A stretch of DNA of 64,000 nt from Rhizoclosmatium globosum (taxonomy: Eukaryota; Chytridiomycota; Chytridiomycetes; Chytridiales; Chytriomycetaceae). The position numbers and the translations under genes are program-made. Shown here piece by piece: positions 13,180-22,666 of this stretch. The DNA is taken from NCBI GenBank assembly GCA_002104985.1, contig MCGO01000007.1:310001-374000 (forward strand), read 5' to 3'. The notes beneath the pieces are model-generated. The model saw nothing but the letters and a program-made list of their open reading frames with translations, ran no database searches and was not told the origin of the DNA. Numbering within the stretch: position 1 is the stretch's first letter; each line of letters begins with the position of its first letter.

Positions 13180-13473
13180 TGTCAGCGGTGCCAGTGTGGT
13201 TGCGATGCACGATTTCCAAAAGAGAAAATCTTAACCCTGAATCCTTCCGAGAGGTATGGGATGAGTAAGGGTTAGCAACCCGAACGGACCGCAACCAACG
13301 TGTCACCAATCTCTTCCAAACGTATAACCCTAGTCCGTCCAATCTCCAAGTGGTACGTATCCAGTGGCGTTTGGTTGTGTGAACGCGTGTGTCTAACGGT
13401 ATATACTTTATTCTATCTCTACAAGATCGCATTGTTAAGTTAAGCCCAAGCAGTCACTGCGTGACCGCTGACA
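13180..13473 (-). repeat. Copia LTR (5' LTR in element orientation)
   Basis: 294 bp, TGTCAGCGGT...ACCGCTGACA, same as 6766-7059. Transcription of the element should start here and run leftward. Only 14 nt separate its inner end from the gag ATG. A primer-binding site must lie in or near that short leader, but I do not recognise a standard 3'-tRNA complement starting TGG. Confidence 0.95.
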
Positions 13474-13478
13474 CTGCT
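13474..13478. repeat. Target-site duplication CTGCT (right)
   Basis: Matches 6761-6765 and marks the right edge of the copia insertion. Confidence 0.9.
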
Positions 13479-13875
13479 GTGGCGTTGAAATTAAACGTAA
13501 AGATAGGTCTGTTAATCGCAAAACTCCAAACATTCCAGAATCTTTGATCGTTGAGCCGCAAATATGTTCCGTTGATGCAAATTCGTTTTATCTACAAGAT
13601 TGACCGCTCTCTTTATTACGTTGTTACGTTATCATATTAACTAACACGTTGGAAAAGATCTGTTGAGTGCGATAAATAACGAGAGTCCAAGAATCTGTTA
13701 CTGTCTTATTATTGGGAAAACCAACGGGATTTGCACCAAGCTCCGTTGAACAAGCCATTGCTGCGTCTCAATCTATTAGAAGCTGAAGTATCAACACTGG
13801 GAGCAATCCCGGAGCATGGATAACATTAAATTTCTTTTCTTCAATATAGAAATATAGAACAAAATTAAAAACTCC
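13479..13875. other. Short intergenic stretch between copia and RRM gene
   Basis: About 400 bp, AT-rich, with no open frame of note. It probably contains the 3' UTR and polyadenylation signals of the minus-strand RRM gene. Confidence 0.5.
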
Positions 13876-15155
13876 TCAAATTTGTCTCTCCAACCTTGCA
13901 TAAATAAGCTTTCCACCGACGTCCATTCTGTCCAAAAGCTTAATTGCTTTTTCCGATTCGGAAATATGAGTGAAAGTTAAAAACCCACAACTCTTGGACT
14001 CCCCATGCCCATCGCACCAAATCTCCACAAGTTTCGGAACTAGATTAAGCGCAGAAGCTAAATCCATTAAGTCTTGGGTAGTAAAAGCGGCTGGGAATCC
14101 TCCAATAAATACTTGCTTCATAACCATTCCAAAACTTGAGATTTCTTGTCCACCAAATCCCATCGTAAACAACTTGCGGACACTGACCCCCAATTTGCGG
14201 TCAAACAATTCAATGCCATTCAAATGTTTCATAGCGCGCAACGCTCCGTCCAAAGTATCCATCTGAACATGAGCAACACCTCGACTTCGGCCAAATTTTG
14301 TGACAGACAGATCAACTCTAGTCACCGGGCCACCCACTTGCTGGAAAAGCACAAGAAGCTCTTGGCACGTCATCCGGAATGGAATATTTGTCACACACAG
14401 TCGCTGCGATTCAACTGATTCGTTTAAGCAGCTGGACAAGGTATTTTCCTTGATACATTCCTTTCGTTGGAGATGATTTATAAGACCTGGGCCTGTCGAC
14501 TTCTTCGGTTGCTGCTGGATTGTGTTACTGGGGGATTCACGAACAGTCATACAGATACCACCAAGGTCGAAACCATTTAAATTTTCTGTTGAAGTCATTT
14601 AGTTTAAGTGACAGCTCATAATATCGACTTACTGACTGCCAAACGTGCTTCCTCAGTGGTTCCCATCGTTACTGTGCCGTGGCGCAAGAGTCCTTGATCA
14701 TCTGGTGAAAGATACACAGATATGACGTTTCCGCTGAAACGAAACAAAGATGCCAGGCTTTCTAGATTCAACTTTGCGGAGAGGTTTGATACTGTAAGGA
14801 CTGAAAAAAGTTGTGGTCTAACTGCAATTGGCCCATGGAGTTTAGGTGAAAGCTGTGACAGATATTTAAAACGCCGACAGAGAAATCAAATCAAATTACG
14901 GGCTCTTTGGGAAGAATTTCAGCTGGTTTAACTGCTTGTGCGTCAACTTCCAACTTCTCGGCGCGCAATACAAGCAATTTGAGCTTCAATTGAGCGTACT
15001 CGTATCGCGAATCTTCATATTCTTCGTCCCTGATGAGTAGGTTCAACTCCGCTCGTGCCAGCTTTGTGTTCAATTCTTCGTATGTGCTTGTCTGAATATC
15101 ACGTAGAAAGGAAAAGGATGAGTGAGAAAGATGCCACAATATGGAATCTCACCAT
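13876..15155 (-). CDS. RNA-binding protein with three RRMs and N-terminal coiled coil
   Basis: Exons 15153-15155 (ATG only), 14900-15091, 14633-14852 and 13876-14585 give 374 aa. The first ~65 residues form a charged, heptad-rich helix (TYEELNTKLARAELN onward). RRM1 runs from LTVSNLSAKLN to GGICMTV and is split by an intron; RRM2 from RLCVTNIPF to LGVSVRKLF; RRM3 from KQVFIGGFP to LIYARLERQ. RNP-2-like (LTVSNL, LCVTNI, VFIGGF) and RNP-1-like (GVAHVQM, CGFLTFT) strands are visible but lack several consensus aromatics, as in structural RRMs. A role in pre-mRNA processing or mRNA binding is inferred from the domains only. The start codon is placed directly before an intron (ATG|GTGAGA); an alternative upstream ATG opens a separate 31-codon frame. 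Confidence 0.75.
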
Positions 15156-16199
15156 TTTAGGAATCTTTTTGTTTTGTTGATTTCAAAATTGGGCGGGCAA
15201 CGACTCAACCCATCTCTGCCGACGCCAAGCGGTTGTTGCAAACTCAAACGACTCGTAAGCATCGATGATTTCAGACATCAAAGAAGTTCACTTCATGCTC
15301 CATCCAGACTTCAACAACACTTCACTCAAGCCACCTGATTGTTATCGACTTAATTTATGATGAAGTTAACGGCCTAAGCGTTTGAGCGAGAGTTAAAGTG
15401 GAGAACCTCGTGAGCTCCACCATATTCATTAGAATGAACGCAGTTACAGACGGGATTAGGACGAGCATGATTCAATCAAGCGTTATCTTGTCCTATTGAA
15501 ACTGAGGCCTAATGGGAAGAAGTAACAGTGTTCTCGATTCAGTGCCAATTTGATCAAAGATGGAGTCAGATGCCCAACTTCTTCTCCAGAAGCCATTATT
15601 GAACTCCAGCATATTATGGAAGCAGAGACCGTTTGAGTACTGTTTCGGCTGTATCATTTCCTGCGTTGCCAACCATTCTTGAAATGAACCTTCCTTCCAC
15701 TCTGATACCAGTCGAAGGGCCTCTATTTGCGTCCACGTTACTATCTAGACTCTCTGATCAGTTCTTGAAATGTTGAGGATAGCTGAGTTAATCTCCTCAA
15801 GACCTCCGCCTATCCAACAACCTGAACAACAACTTTGCTGCGATTTTGATTTCTGGTTGAAATGCTGCCAGCCATCAATAGTCTCGCGATGTGGGTGCTG
15901 TGTGAATTCATGGTATTATTGTCTAAACCTAGCAGATCTGCCAAAGACAGCATCCAACAATCCTTCTACTCTGACAAATGCGAATGACGTCTATTGTTGT
16001 CCAAAACTCTACGCTTACATATTCGATAAGTGTCGAGAATCGTGGTTTGCTAATTGTAAACGAAAGCGACAACGAAAGTAACGCCGAAGAAATGTGTAAA
16101 AGAAGCCGTGCGTTCATCAACTTAAACAACAGATCACTTTTAGATTCCCTTCGTCGTCATCTTCTTCAAACTCTCTCTCAAACTCATCCGTCAATACCG
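15156..16199. other. Intergenic, possible decayed 5' part of MSH3
   Basis: About 1 kb with no intact gene. Short plus-strand frames (for example 15770-16081) carry no domain I can name. The right end grades into the MSH3 remnant. Confidence 0.4.
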
Positions 16200-17860
16200 C
16201 AACTCTCGCCCACTTTCTCTCCAGATTCAACATCCAACGATCCCAAAACAAACCTGTCGATAACGACGATGACAACGACCATTACCAAATGGATGAAGAC
16301 GAACCTGAACAGCAGCCAAAGTCGAAGGGGAAAGGGAAGGCGGCCGCGACTCCAAAGTCGGGCGCGAAAGCAAAGTATCCGCCGCTTGAACAGCAATACC
16401 TGGTCGTCTTACATTATGGTTGCGTGGGAAGACTTTAAGAATTCAAACAAATATGACGATAAAGTCACCATCAGTATTGTCGCCGTCCAACTCAACCGGA
16501 GAAGTCATTTACGATTCTTCTGAAGATGGTGTTGTTTGATCTGAACTGGAGACGTGACTGGAACATGTGAAACTTATCGAATTGATATTGCCTCTGGAAT
16601 CGTTTGAGTTCTTGACTCACTGTGTGTTACGCTCTGAATGTAAGGAGTCATTGAGTTCTTCGACGGAGAAATTGTTGGCTCACTGGGCGTCACGCTCTGA
16701 ATGTAAAGGGAATGTCGTTCGAATGGAAAGATTAAAAGGTGCTTTTTTGGACGCTTCGCCAGGTATCCCTTCTCGTCACATTTTCCGTGCCATTTTCTGA
16801 TATTATTACAGCTCGAGTGCATTTAACTGACTTCTATGAACGTCCCCTAAAACAACACTCTCATAGTGCATCATCTCGTGATGTTCAAATATACTCTAAA
16901 GTGTTGGATTTGCCCACCCCAGTCATTATTTGTCTCTCCGCTCTCCTCCATCACCTCATTGATTTCGAACTGGAGCACGTTCTGCTTCTCACAAAGGGAT
17001 TCACTCCGTTTTCGCAGATTGGTCATATGGTCCTCAGTGGAACTACTTTGAAAGCTTTGGAGATTTTCGAGACGGAAGATGGAAGCGGTGGAGCGAAAGG
17101 AGCGTTGATGTGGGTGTTGGACCACACTGTAACAAAGTTTGGTGGCAGGTTGTTGCGAAGATGGGTTTCTAAGCCGTTGGTTGATGTTGACATGCTGAGA
17201 GAACGGATTGGAGCTGTGGAGGAGGTGATTGAATTCACGAAGGAGGAAAAACTTCCAATTGTTAAAATGAGGGGCTTGTTGTGTCAGTTACCAGGTACGT
17301 GGATCTGTTATTCAAAATCCGAAATAACTCGTTCCACGATAGATCTAGAAAAATCACTTGCACGCATCCATTATACCCAATGTCCACTGTCCGACTTGAT
17401 TGCTACATTGTTTGCATTCCACAAAATTGCTACAACCTTTCCAACCACATCTGTCGCGTCACAATTCACATCTTCTCTTCTCAAAGATATATTTTCAGCG
17501 CCCTCCACAATCCGCGGTCTCGTCGAACGGTACCTCTCACTTCTAGATCAAGAAGCATGCACAAAGAACACAAAACGCGACATTTTTACTCTCACAGAAG
17601 ATGAAACAGTTATGACAGACGCAAGGAAGGAAGGAAGTTAAACAGCTGAAAGAAGAGTTGAAGGAATGTGAAGGTGAATTTGGAGGTGTGTTGGAGGGGA
17701 TTGGAAAGTGTTGAAGAAACGGGATGTTGAGTTTGTCGCTATTTCTGGAGTGGAGTGTATGGTTGAAATGAAAGTTATGGGTGTTGTTGTGAGTGTACCG
17801 AAGGATTGTCTTATGTACTATAAAACATACTACCGTCTCATAGAATTGTTGCTCGTATTG
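16200..17860 (+). pseudogene. MSH3: Decayed MSH3 mismatch-repair gene lacking the ATPase domain
   Basis: Plus-strand fragments follow MSH3 order across different frames: an acidic/basic N-terminus then KYPPLEQQYL (start of the MutS I domain, ~16370); SIVAVQ and STGEVIYD then SELET and IELILPLE (~16465-16600) with two in-frame stops; STEKLLAHW and VVRMERL (~16660-16735); then a longer intact run 16805-17640 with LSGTTLKALEIF, GALMWVLDHT and KFGGRLLRRWVSKPL (MutS III core), interrupted by one plausible intron (17294-17345). A clamp-like coiled coil (VKQLKEELKE, VLKKRDVEF) continues to ~17810 after a stop and a frame change. Walker A and B ATPase motifs, expected next, are absent. Large deletions, stops and loss of the essential ATPase make it non-functional. 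Confidence 0.8.
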
Positions 17861-18907
17861 GATTATTGATTTTATAACTGGCTTTAGATTAGGCTTAGGT
17901 ATTTCCTGAGGCTTGGATTAGATCCAAAAATAAGTTAGAGCGAAGTTTCGATTTTTCGATCAAACAACGACGCTGCTTCAAAAATGAATCTCCAAAGCCG
18001 TTTTCTCCTTTTCCATCAAAGAAGCCTCGGAAAATTACGCTCCAAAAGAATTGTCATTCAAATCACCCAAACAACCAAGCACATATCCAAATGAACTGTT
18101 TCATCCAAGCGCCGGCTTCATCAACAATCTACGCTGCAGTCGCGAGTCCGCATTCTCGCTGGAATAACATACACATGACAGAGTTGAACGTTCAGCCAAG
18201 ACTTGTCAGGACTGACGGCAACGTCCAAAACATGCAAACATCAAATCCAATCAGTTCATCAATATCCTAGTAAGTTGAAGAGAAAATCTATATATGTATA
18301 TTAACCATGCTTCAGCCCAAAGTAGCGCCTTGTTGCAGCTCAATCTTGGATGCTCTGATTTGACGTCGCCCAGGGTGGAAGCATTATCAGTTTCCTGCCC
18401 CATGAAGTTAGTACTCATACATAAACGTGTCCATTAGATTAATGTATCACTTTAGCAAGCCCAAACAAGTAATTTGGGATCAAGGCTGGATTCTGTACCA
18501 CAAAACTGATTGCCCAAAACCCAACTGTCGAGCACTGTCGTAACTTCTGCTGGGGTTGTCATCTTCATGCTTGTTCCAATGGCCTCTATGTGAAGCAACT
18601 ATTTCCATGACAATGTCCTTCAAGAAGCTTGTATTGTGCTTATACATTGATTGGTACTTTACCAAGCAAGGTATGTTCCCAACCTTCTTCAAACAACCAT
18701 TCATTCTCATTTGAAGCATGATCCAGGTTGCGAGAATCACGTCCATGTCCAGATCTTCTACTCTGTCTCTGGCATCAACTTGGCTTCCAATCTGGTTCCA
18801 AGGTTCCCAGACTGCTACTGGTTCTAAGACTTCTACTGGTTCCAAGACTTCTACTGAGGTGGATCCATGCTGGATTCATCTTACTTGTTGGGCTGGATGG
18901 CGTCTGT
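17861..18907. other. Intergenic, low-copy tandem 18-mers near right end
   Basis: No supported gene. A 121-codon minus-strand frame (18480-18845) has no recognisable domain. At about 18810-18860 a short unit of about 18 bp (ACTTCTACTGGTTCCAAG and variants) repeats about three times. 18731-18760 is similar to the sequence right of the 342-bp array (~21236-21270). Confidence 0.45.
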
Positions 18908-19009
18908 CGCAAGTGTTTTCGATGGTCTACACCTATGGCATTGCTAATAGAACTGCATGTCGGGCCAGATGTCATACAGTTGAGGTTGCTGCTCCCAGCT
19001 TCGAGAACC
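18908..19009. repeat. Direct repeat flanking the tandem array (left copy)
   Basis: Starts CGCAAGTGTTTTCGATGG and matches 21138-21237 with a few substitutions. The tandem array therefore sits between two copies of a ~100-bp direct repeat. Confidence 0.85.
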
Positions 19010-19034
19010 ACTTCTGCAAGAAAATGATCATCTT

Positions 19035-20733
19035 TTGGACCAGCGTTTCTGTGGCAACCATCTGCTCATGGGTTGGGTTGGCGGCAACAAAGGTGTATGA
19101 ACCGACAGCAGGTGCGCGAAAGTTCTTACACTGTATTGTTGTTGTCTTCACAACTGGGATTTTTTCCCTTCACATTGGGCATTTGTGAACCACCTGTCTC
19201 TCTGGCGCACAAGTCTTGCTGACCTGCTTTCTGGACGTTCAACTACTGTTGGTTTTCAGGCCTCTCTGCCTGCTGGACGTCTCTTGCACACCTCGGATCC
19301 AGGCTGCACGCCACCTCAAACACTACTTGGTCCACTCTCTCTGTTGGATTCTACAAGACAAGAAAACATTCTTCCTTTGGACCAGCGTTTCTGTGGCAAC
19401 CATCTGCTCATGGGTTGGGTTGGCGGCAACAAAGGTGTATGAACCGACAGCGGGTGCGCGAAAGTTCTTACACTGTATTGTTGTTGTCTTCACAACTGGG
19501 ATTTTTTCCCTTCACATTGGGCATTTGTGAACCACCTGTCTCTCTGGCGCACAAGTCTTGCTGACCTGCTTTCTGGACGTTCAACTACTGTTGGTTTTCA
19601 GGCCTCTCTGCCTGCTGGACGTCTCTTGCACACCTCGGATCCAGGCTGCACGCCACCTCAAACACTACTTGGTCCACTCTCTCTGTTGGATTCTACAAGA
19701 CAAGAAAACATTCTTCCTTTGGACCAGCGTTTCTGTGGCAACCATCTGCTCATGGGTTGGGTTGGCGGCAACAAAGGTGTATGAACCGACAGCGGGTGCG
19801 CGAAAGTTCTTACACTGTATTGTTGTTGTCTTCACAACTGGGATTTTTTCCCTTCACATTGGGCATTTGTGAACCACCTGTCTCTCTGGCGCACAAGTCT
19901 TGCTCACCTGCTTTCTGGACGTTCAACTACTGTTGGTTTTCAGGCCTCTCTGCCTGCTGGACGTCTCTTGCACACCTCGGATCCAGGCTGCACGCCACCT
20001 CAAACACTACTTGGTCCACTCTCTCTGTTGGATTCTACAAGACAAGAAAACATTCTTCCTTTGGACCAGCGTTTCTGTGGCAACCATCTGCTCATGGGTT
20101 GGGTTGGCGGCAACAAAGGTGTATGAACCGACAGCGGGTGCGCGAAAGTTCTTACACTGTATTGTTGTTGTCTTCACAACTGGGATTTTTTCCCTTCACA
20201 TTGGGCATTTGTGAACCACCTGTCTCTCTGGCGCACAAGTCTTGCTGACCTGCTTTCTGGACGTTCAACTACTGTTGGTTTTCAGGCCTCTCTGCCTGCT
20301 GGACGTCTCTTGCACACCTCGGATCCAGGCTGCACGCCACCTCAAACACTACTTGGTCCACTCTCTCTGTTGGATTCTACAAGACAAGAAAACATTCTTC
20401 CTTTGGACCAGCGTTTCTGTGGCAACCATCTGCTCATGGGTTGGGTTGGCGGCAACAAAGGTGTATGAACCGACAGCGGGTGCGCGAAAGTTCTTACACT
20501 GTATTGTTGTTGTCTTCACAACTGGGATTTTTTCCCTTCACATTGGGCATTTGTGAACCACCTGTCTCTCTGGCGCACAAGTCTTGCTACCTGCTTTCTG
20601 GACGTTCAACTACTGTTGGTTTTCAGGCCTCTCTGCCTGCTGGACGTCTCTTGCACACCTCGGATCCAGGCTGCACGCCACCTCAAACACTACTTGGTCC
20701 ACTCTCTCTGTTGGATTCTACAAGACAAGAAAA

Positions 20734-20772
<39 letters not shown>

Positions 20773-21138
20773 CTTCCTTTGGACCAGCGTTTCTGTGGCA
20801 ACCATCTGCTCATGGGTTGGGTTGGCGGCAACAAAGGTGTATGAACCGACAGCGGGTGCGCGAAAGTTCTTACACTGTATTGTTGTTGTCTTCACAACTG
20901 GGATTTTTTCCCTTCACATTGGGCATTTGTGAACCACCTGTCTCTCTGGCGCACAAGTCTTGCTACCTGCTTTCTGGACGTTCAACTACTGTTGGTTTTC
21001 AGGCCTCTCTGCCTGCGGACGTCTCTTGCACACCTCGGATCCAGGCTGCACGCCACCTCAAACACTACTTGGTCCACTCTCTCTGTTGGATTCTACAAGA
21101 CAAGAAAACATTCTTCCTTTGGACCAGCGTTTCTGTGG
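19035..21138. repeat. Tandem array, 342-bp unit, about six copies
   Basis: The string GGACCAGCGTTTCTGTGG recurs at 19037, 19379, 19721, 20063, 20405, 20781 and 21121, giving spacings of 342, 342, 342, 342, 376 and 340 bp. Copies are nearly identical, so expansion is recent. One unit carries a 37-T run (20736-20772) at a site that has two T elsewhere; small deletions explain the 340-bp unit. Open frames inside each unit repeat because 342 is divisible by three, but each unit ends in stops and no known domain appears, so it is treated as a satellite-like repeat. Confidence 0.95.
20736..20772. repeat. Poly(T) tract of 37 inside one array unit
   Basis: Expands ACATTCTTCC in one unit only. It may be a real slippage or poly(A) insertion on the minus strand, or an assembly/sequencing artefact. 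Confidence 0.8.
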
Positions 21139-21237
21139 TCGCAAGTGTTTTCGATGGTCTACACCTATGGCAATGCTAATAGAACTGCATGCTGCGCCAG
21201 ATGTCATACAGTTGAGGTTGCTCCTCCCAGCTTCGAG
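21138..21237. repeat. Direct repeat flanking the tandem array (right copy)
   Basis: Second copy of the ~100-bp sequence seen at 18908-19009; it continues into CGAGAATCACGTCCAT, which is also present at ~18731. Confidence 0.85.
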
Positions 21238-21485
21238 AATCACGTCCATCTCCAGACAGTTTTCTACTCTATTTAATTATATTTTTTTGTTGTTATGAGC
21301 TCCCTTGACCCAATATTTTGGTAGACTATGTTTGGAGCCTTCACGTGGTGTCTGCTGTGAGTAGGAGTTTAGACTCTGAAACCAATGCCAAACACTCTTG
21401 TGTTCCTTCTTCTGTTCATCCCCTGCACTATATGTTTCAGTAATAAATATATCTCTAATTAAATGAAAGCAAACAGTTTATTTAT

Positions 21486-22430
21486 TTACACAGCACCTGC
21501 GTCCCCTTCTTTCTTATCCCCCTCCCCACCTTCCTTCTTCTCAACTCCACTTCCACTTCCAACACCTGCCTCCTCCTTCACATTTGGCGCAACAACCAAA
21601 AGCGCCTTCATAGCCTTCAAAATCCTGAAAACCTCCCTCCGATCCTCTGCAAGCATATTCCCCACACTCTCAATATACACACTACCAACATCAACAGTCA
21701 CGCCCGCAGCCGCCGCTCTCGTATTCACACGCCGCTTATACAATGAATACTCACGACTCAAATCCACAGTCGTCATCCATCCCGCCGGCCAAAAGGTAAC
21801 GAGCTTGGCATATACGGATTTGCGCACGTTTGCATCAGTGAGTTTTGTTGGCGCGGAAGGGGTCTCGATTGAGGCAAGGAGGTTGAGGAGTTCAGCTTGT
21901 TCCCATTCAAGGACGAGGAGGTTCCAGATTGCTAATTTGGAGTCTTCAGAGAAGCGGAATTTCTTCTTTTCGACAAGTGGTGGGAGGGTTGTGGTTGGGT
22001 CTTGGGGTTGGGCGGGCGGTTGTGGGTCTTGGGGGCCGTCGATTCCTTAGGGTTTGTAGGAGTTAGGTGTGCGATTTGGATGATGGATGGAAGGGTTGGT
22101 ACCTTGCTCTGCGCAAAGGTTTTTGATGAGCTTCTCAAATTCAGTGGTTTTGACTGTGACGGCAATCTTGCTCTGCATAATCGCATGATTCAGCATCATG
22201 CGTCCAATGAGTCTCTTGAGGGTGAAGCTGTTGGACAAGACTTTCTTGACGTGTCGAATAAAGTTTTCTGTCAATTCGTCGTGATTGAGTGCAATTTTCG
22301 AGGCTTCCAAAAGAGGCGGACAGAGGTTTTGAGGAAAGTTCTTTTTGTTTTCAAAGGATTCCTTGTCGCGTTCTGCTTTTAAGTAGCTTAATGCTACTTC
22401 GGTTGCAGGTGACAAGGGGCCCTGTTTCAT
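21486..22430 (-). CDS. Ubinuclein/Hpc2 middle-domain-like protein
   Basis: Exons 22103-22430 and 21486-22045 (57-nt intron), 295 aa if the ATG at 22430 is used. The region FPQNLCPPLLEASKIALN...KVLSNSFTLKRLIGRM resembles the helical middle domain of ubinuclein. The second exon contains KKFRFSEDSKLAIWNLL and FWPAGWMTTVDLSREYS, matching the fungal Hpc2/ubinuclein WPxGWM...L motif. Family members are subunits of the HIRA histone H3.3 chaperone complex. The C-terminus is Glu/Lys/Gly-rich. An upstream exon (around 22480-22550) with good splice signals would extend the protein but joins one base out of phase across an A run, so the true start is uncertain. No N-terminal Hpc2-related domain is visible. 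Confidence 0.45.
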
Positions 22431-22666
22431 TGAATGATGTTAGTTTTGTGTGTGGATGGAGCATATGGAGTACGTACCGTCTTCTTTTTTTGCCGTCTGT
22501 TGCATCTTCTCCTTGAGCGGGTCGGACAATTGGAGATGCTTTGTTAGAATAGAAATAAATGAGATTAATAGAACAAATTATCTCTTTACACAATATTGAT
22601 TGTATTCTTGAATAGTATTTTCACGTTTGCAGATTCAACGAAAAGATTGCTCAACAAACAGTCTGA

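Larger units (their letters stand above)
6766..13473 (-). mobile_element. Complete Ty1/copia LTR retrotransposon, 6.7 kb
   Basis: Two identical 294-bp LTRs, a CTGCT target duplication, a polypurine tract at the 3' LTR and one gag-pol frame in Ty1/copia order (gag, protease, integrase, reverse transcriptase, RNase H) identify a full-length element read on the minus strand. Identical LTRs imply recent insertion. Two features are unusual. First, gag-pol is open only after removing six short introns whose signals match host introns. Second, the integrase has one in-frame TGA. No recognisable host gene is interrupted; the site lies between a gene-poor stretch and the 3' end of the RRM gene. Confidence 0.95.

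Noticed and set aside
18480..18845. 121-codon minus-strand frame left of the array
   Set aside because: It partly translates the 18-bp tandem repeats and has no recognisable domain or introns.
19185..21298. Repeated 85-, 104- and 163-codon frames in the tandem array
   Set aside because: They recur only because the unit is 342 bp (divisible by 3). Each ends in stops, several frames are open at once and none has a domain or start context.
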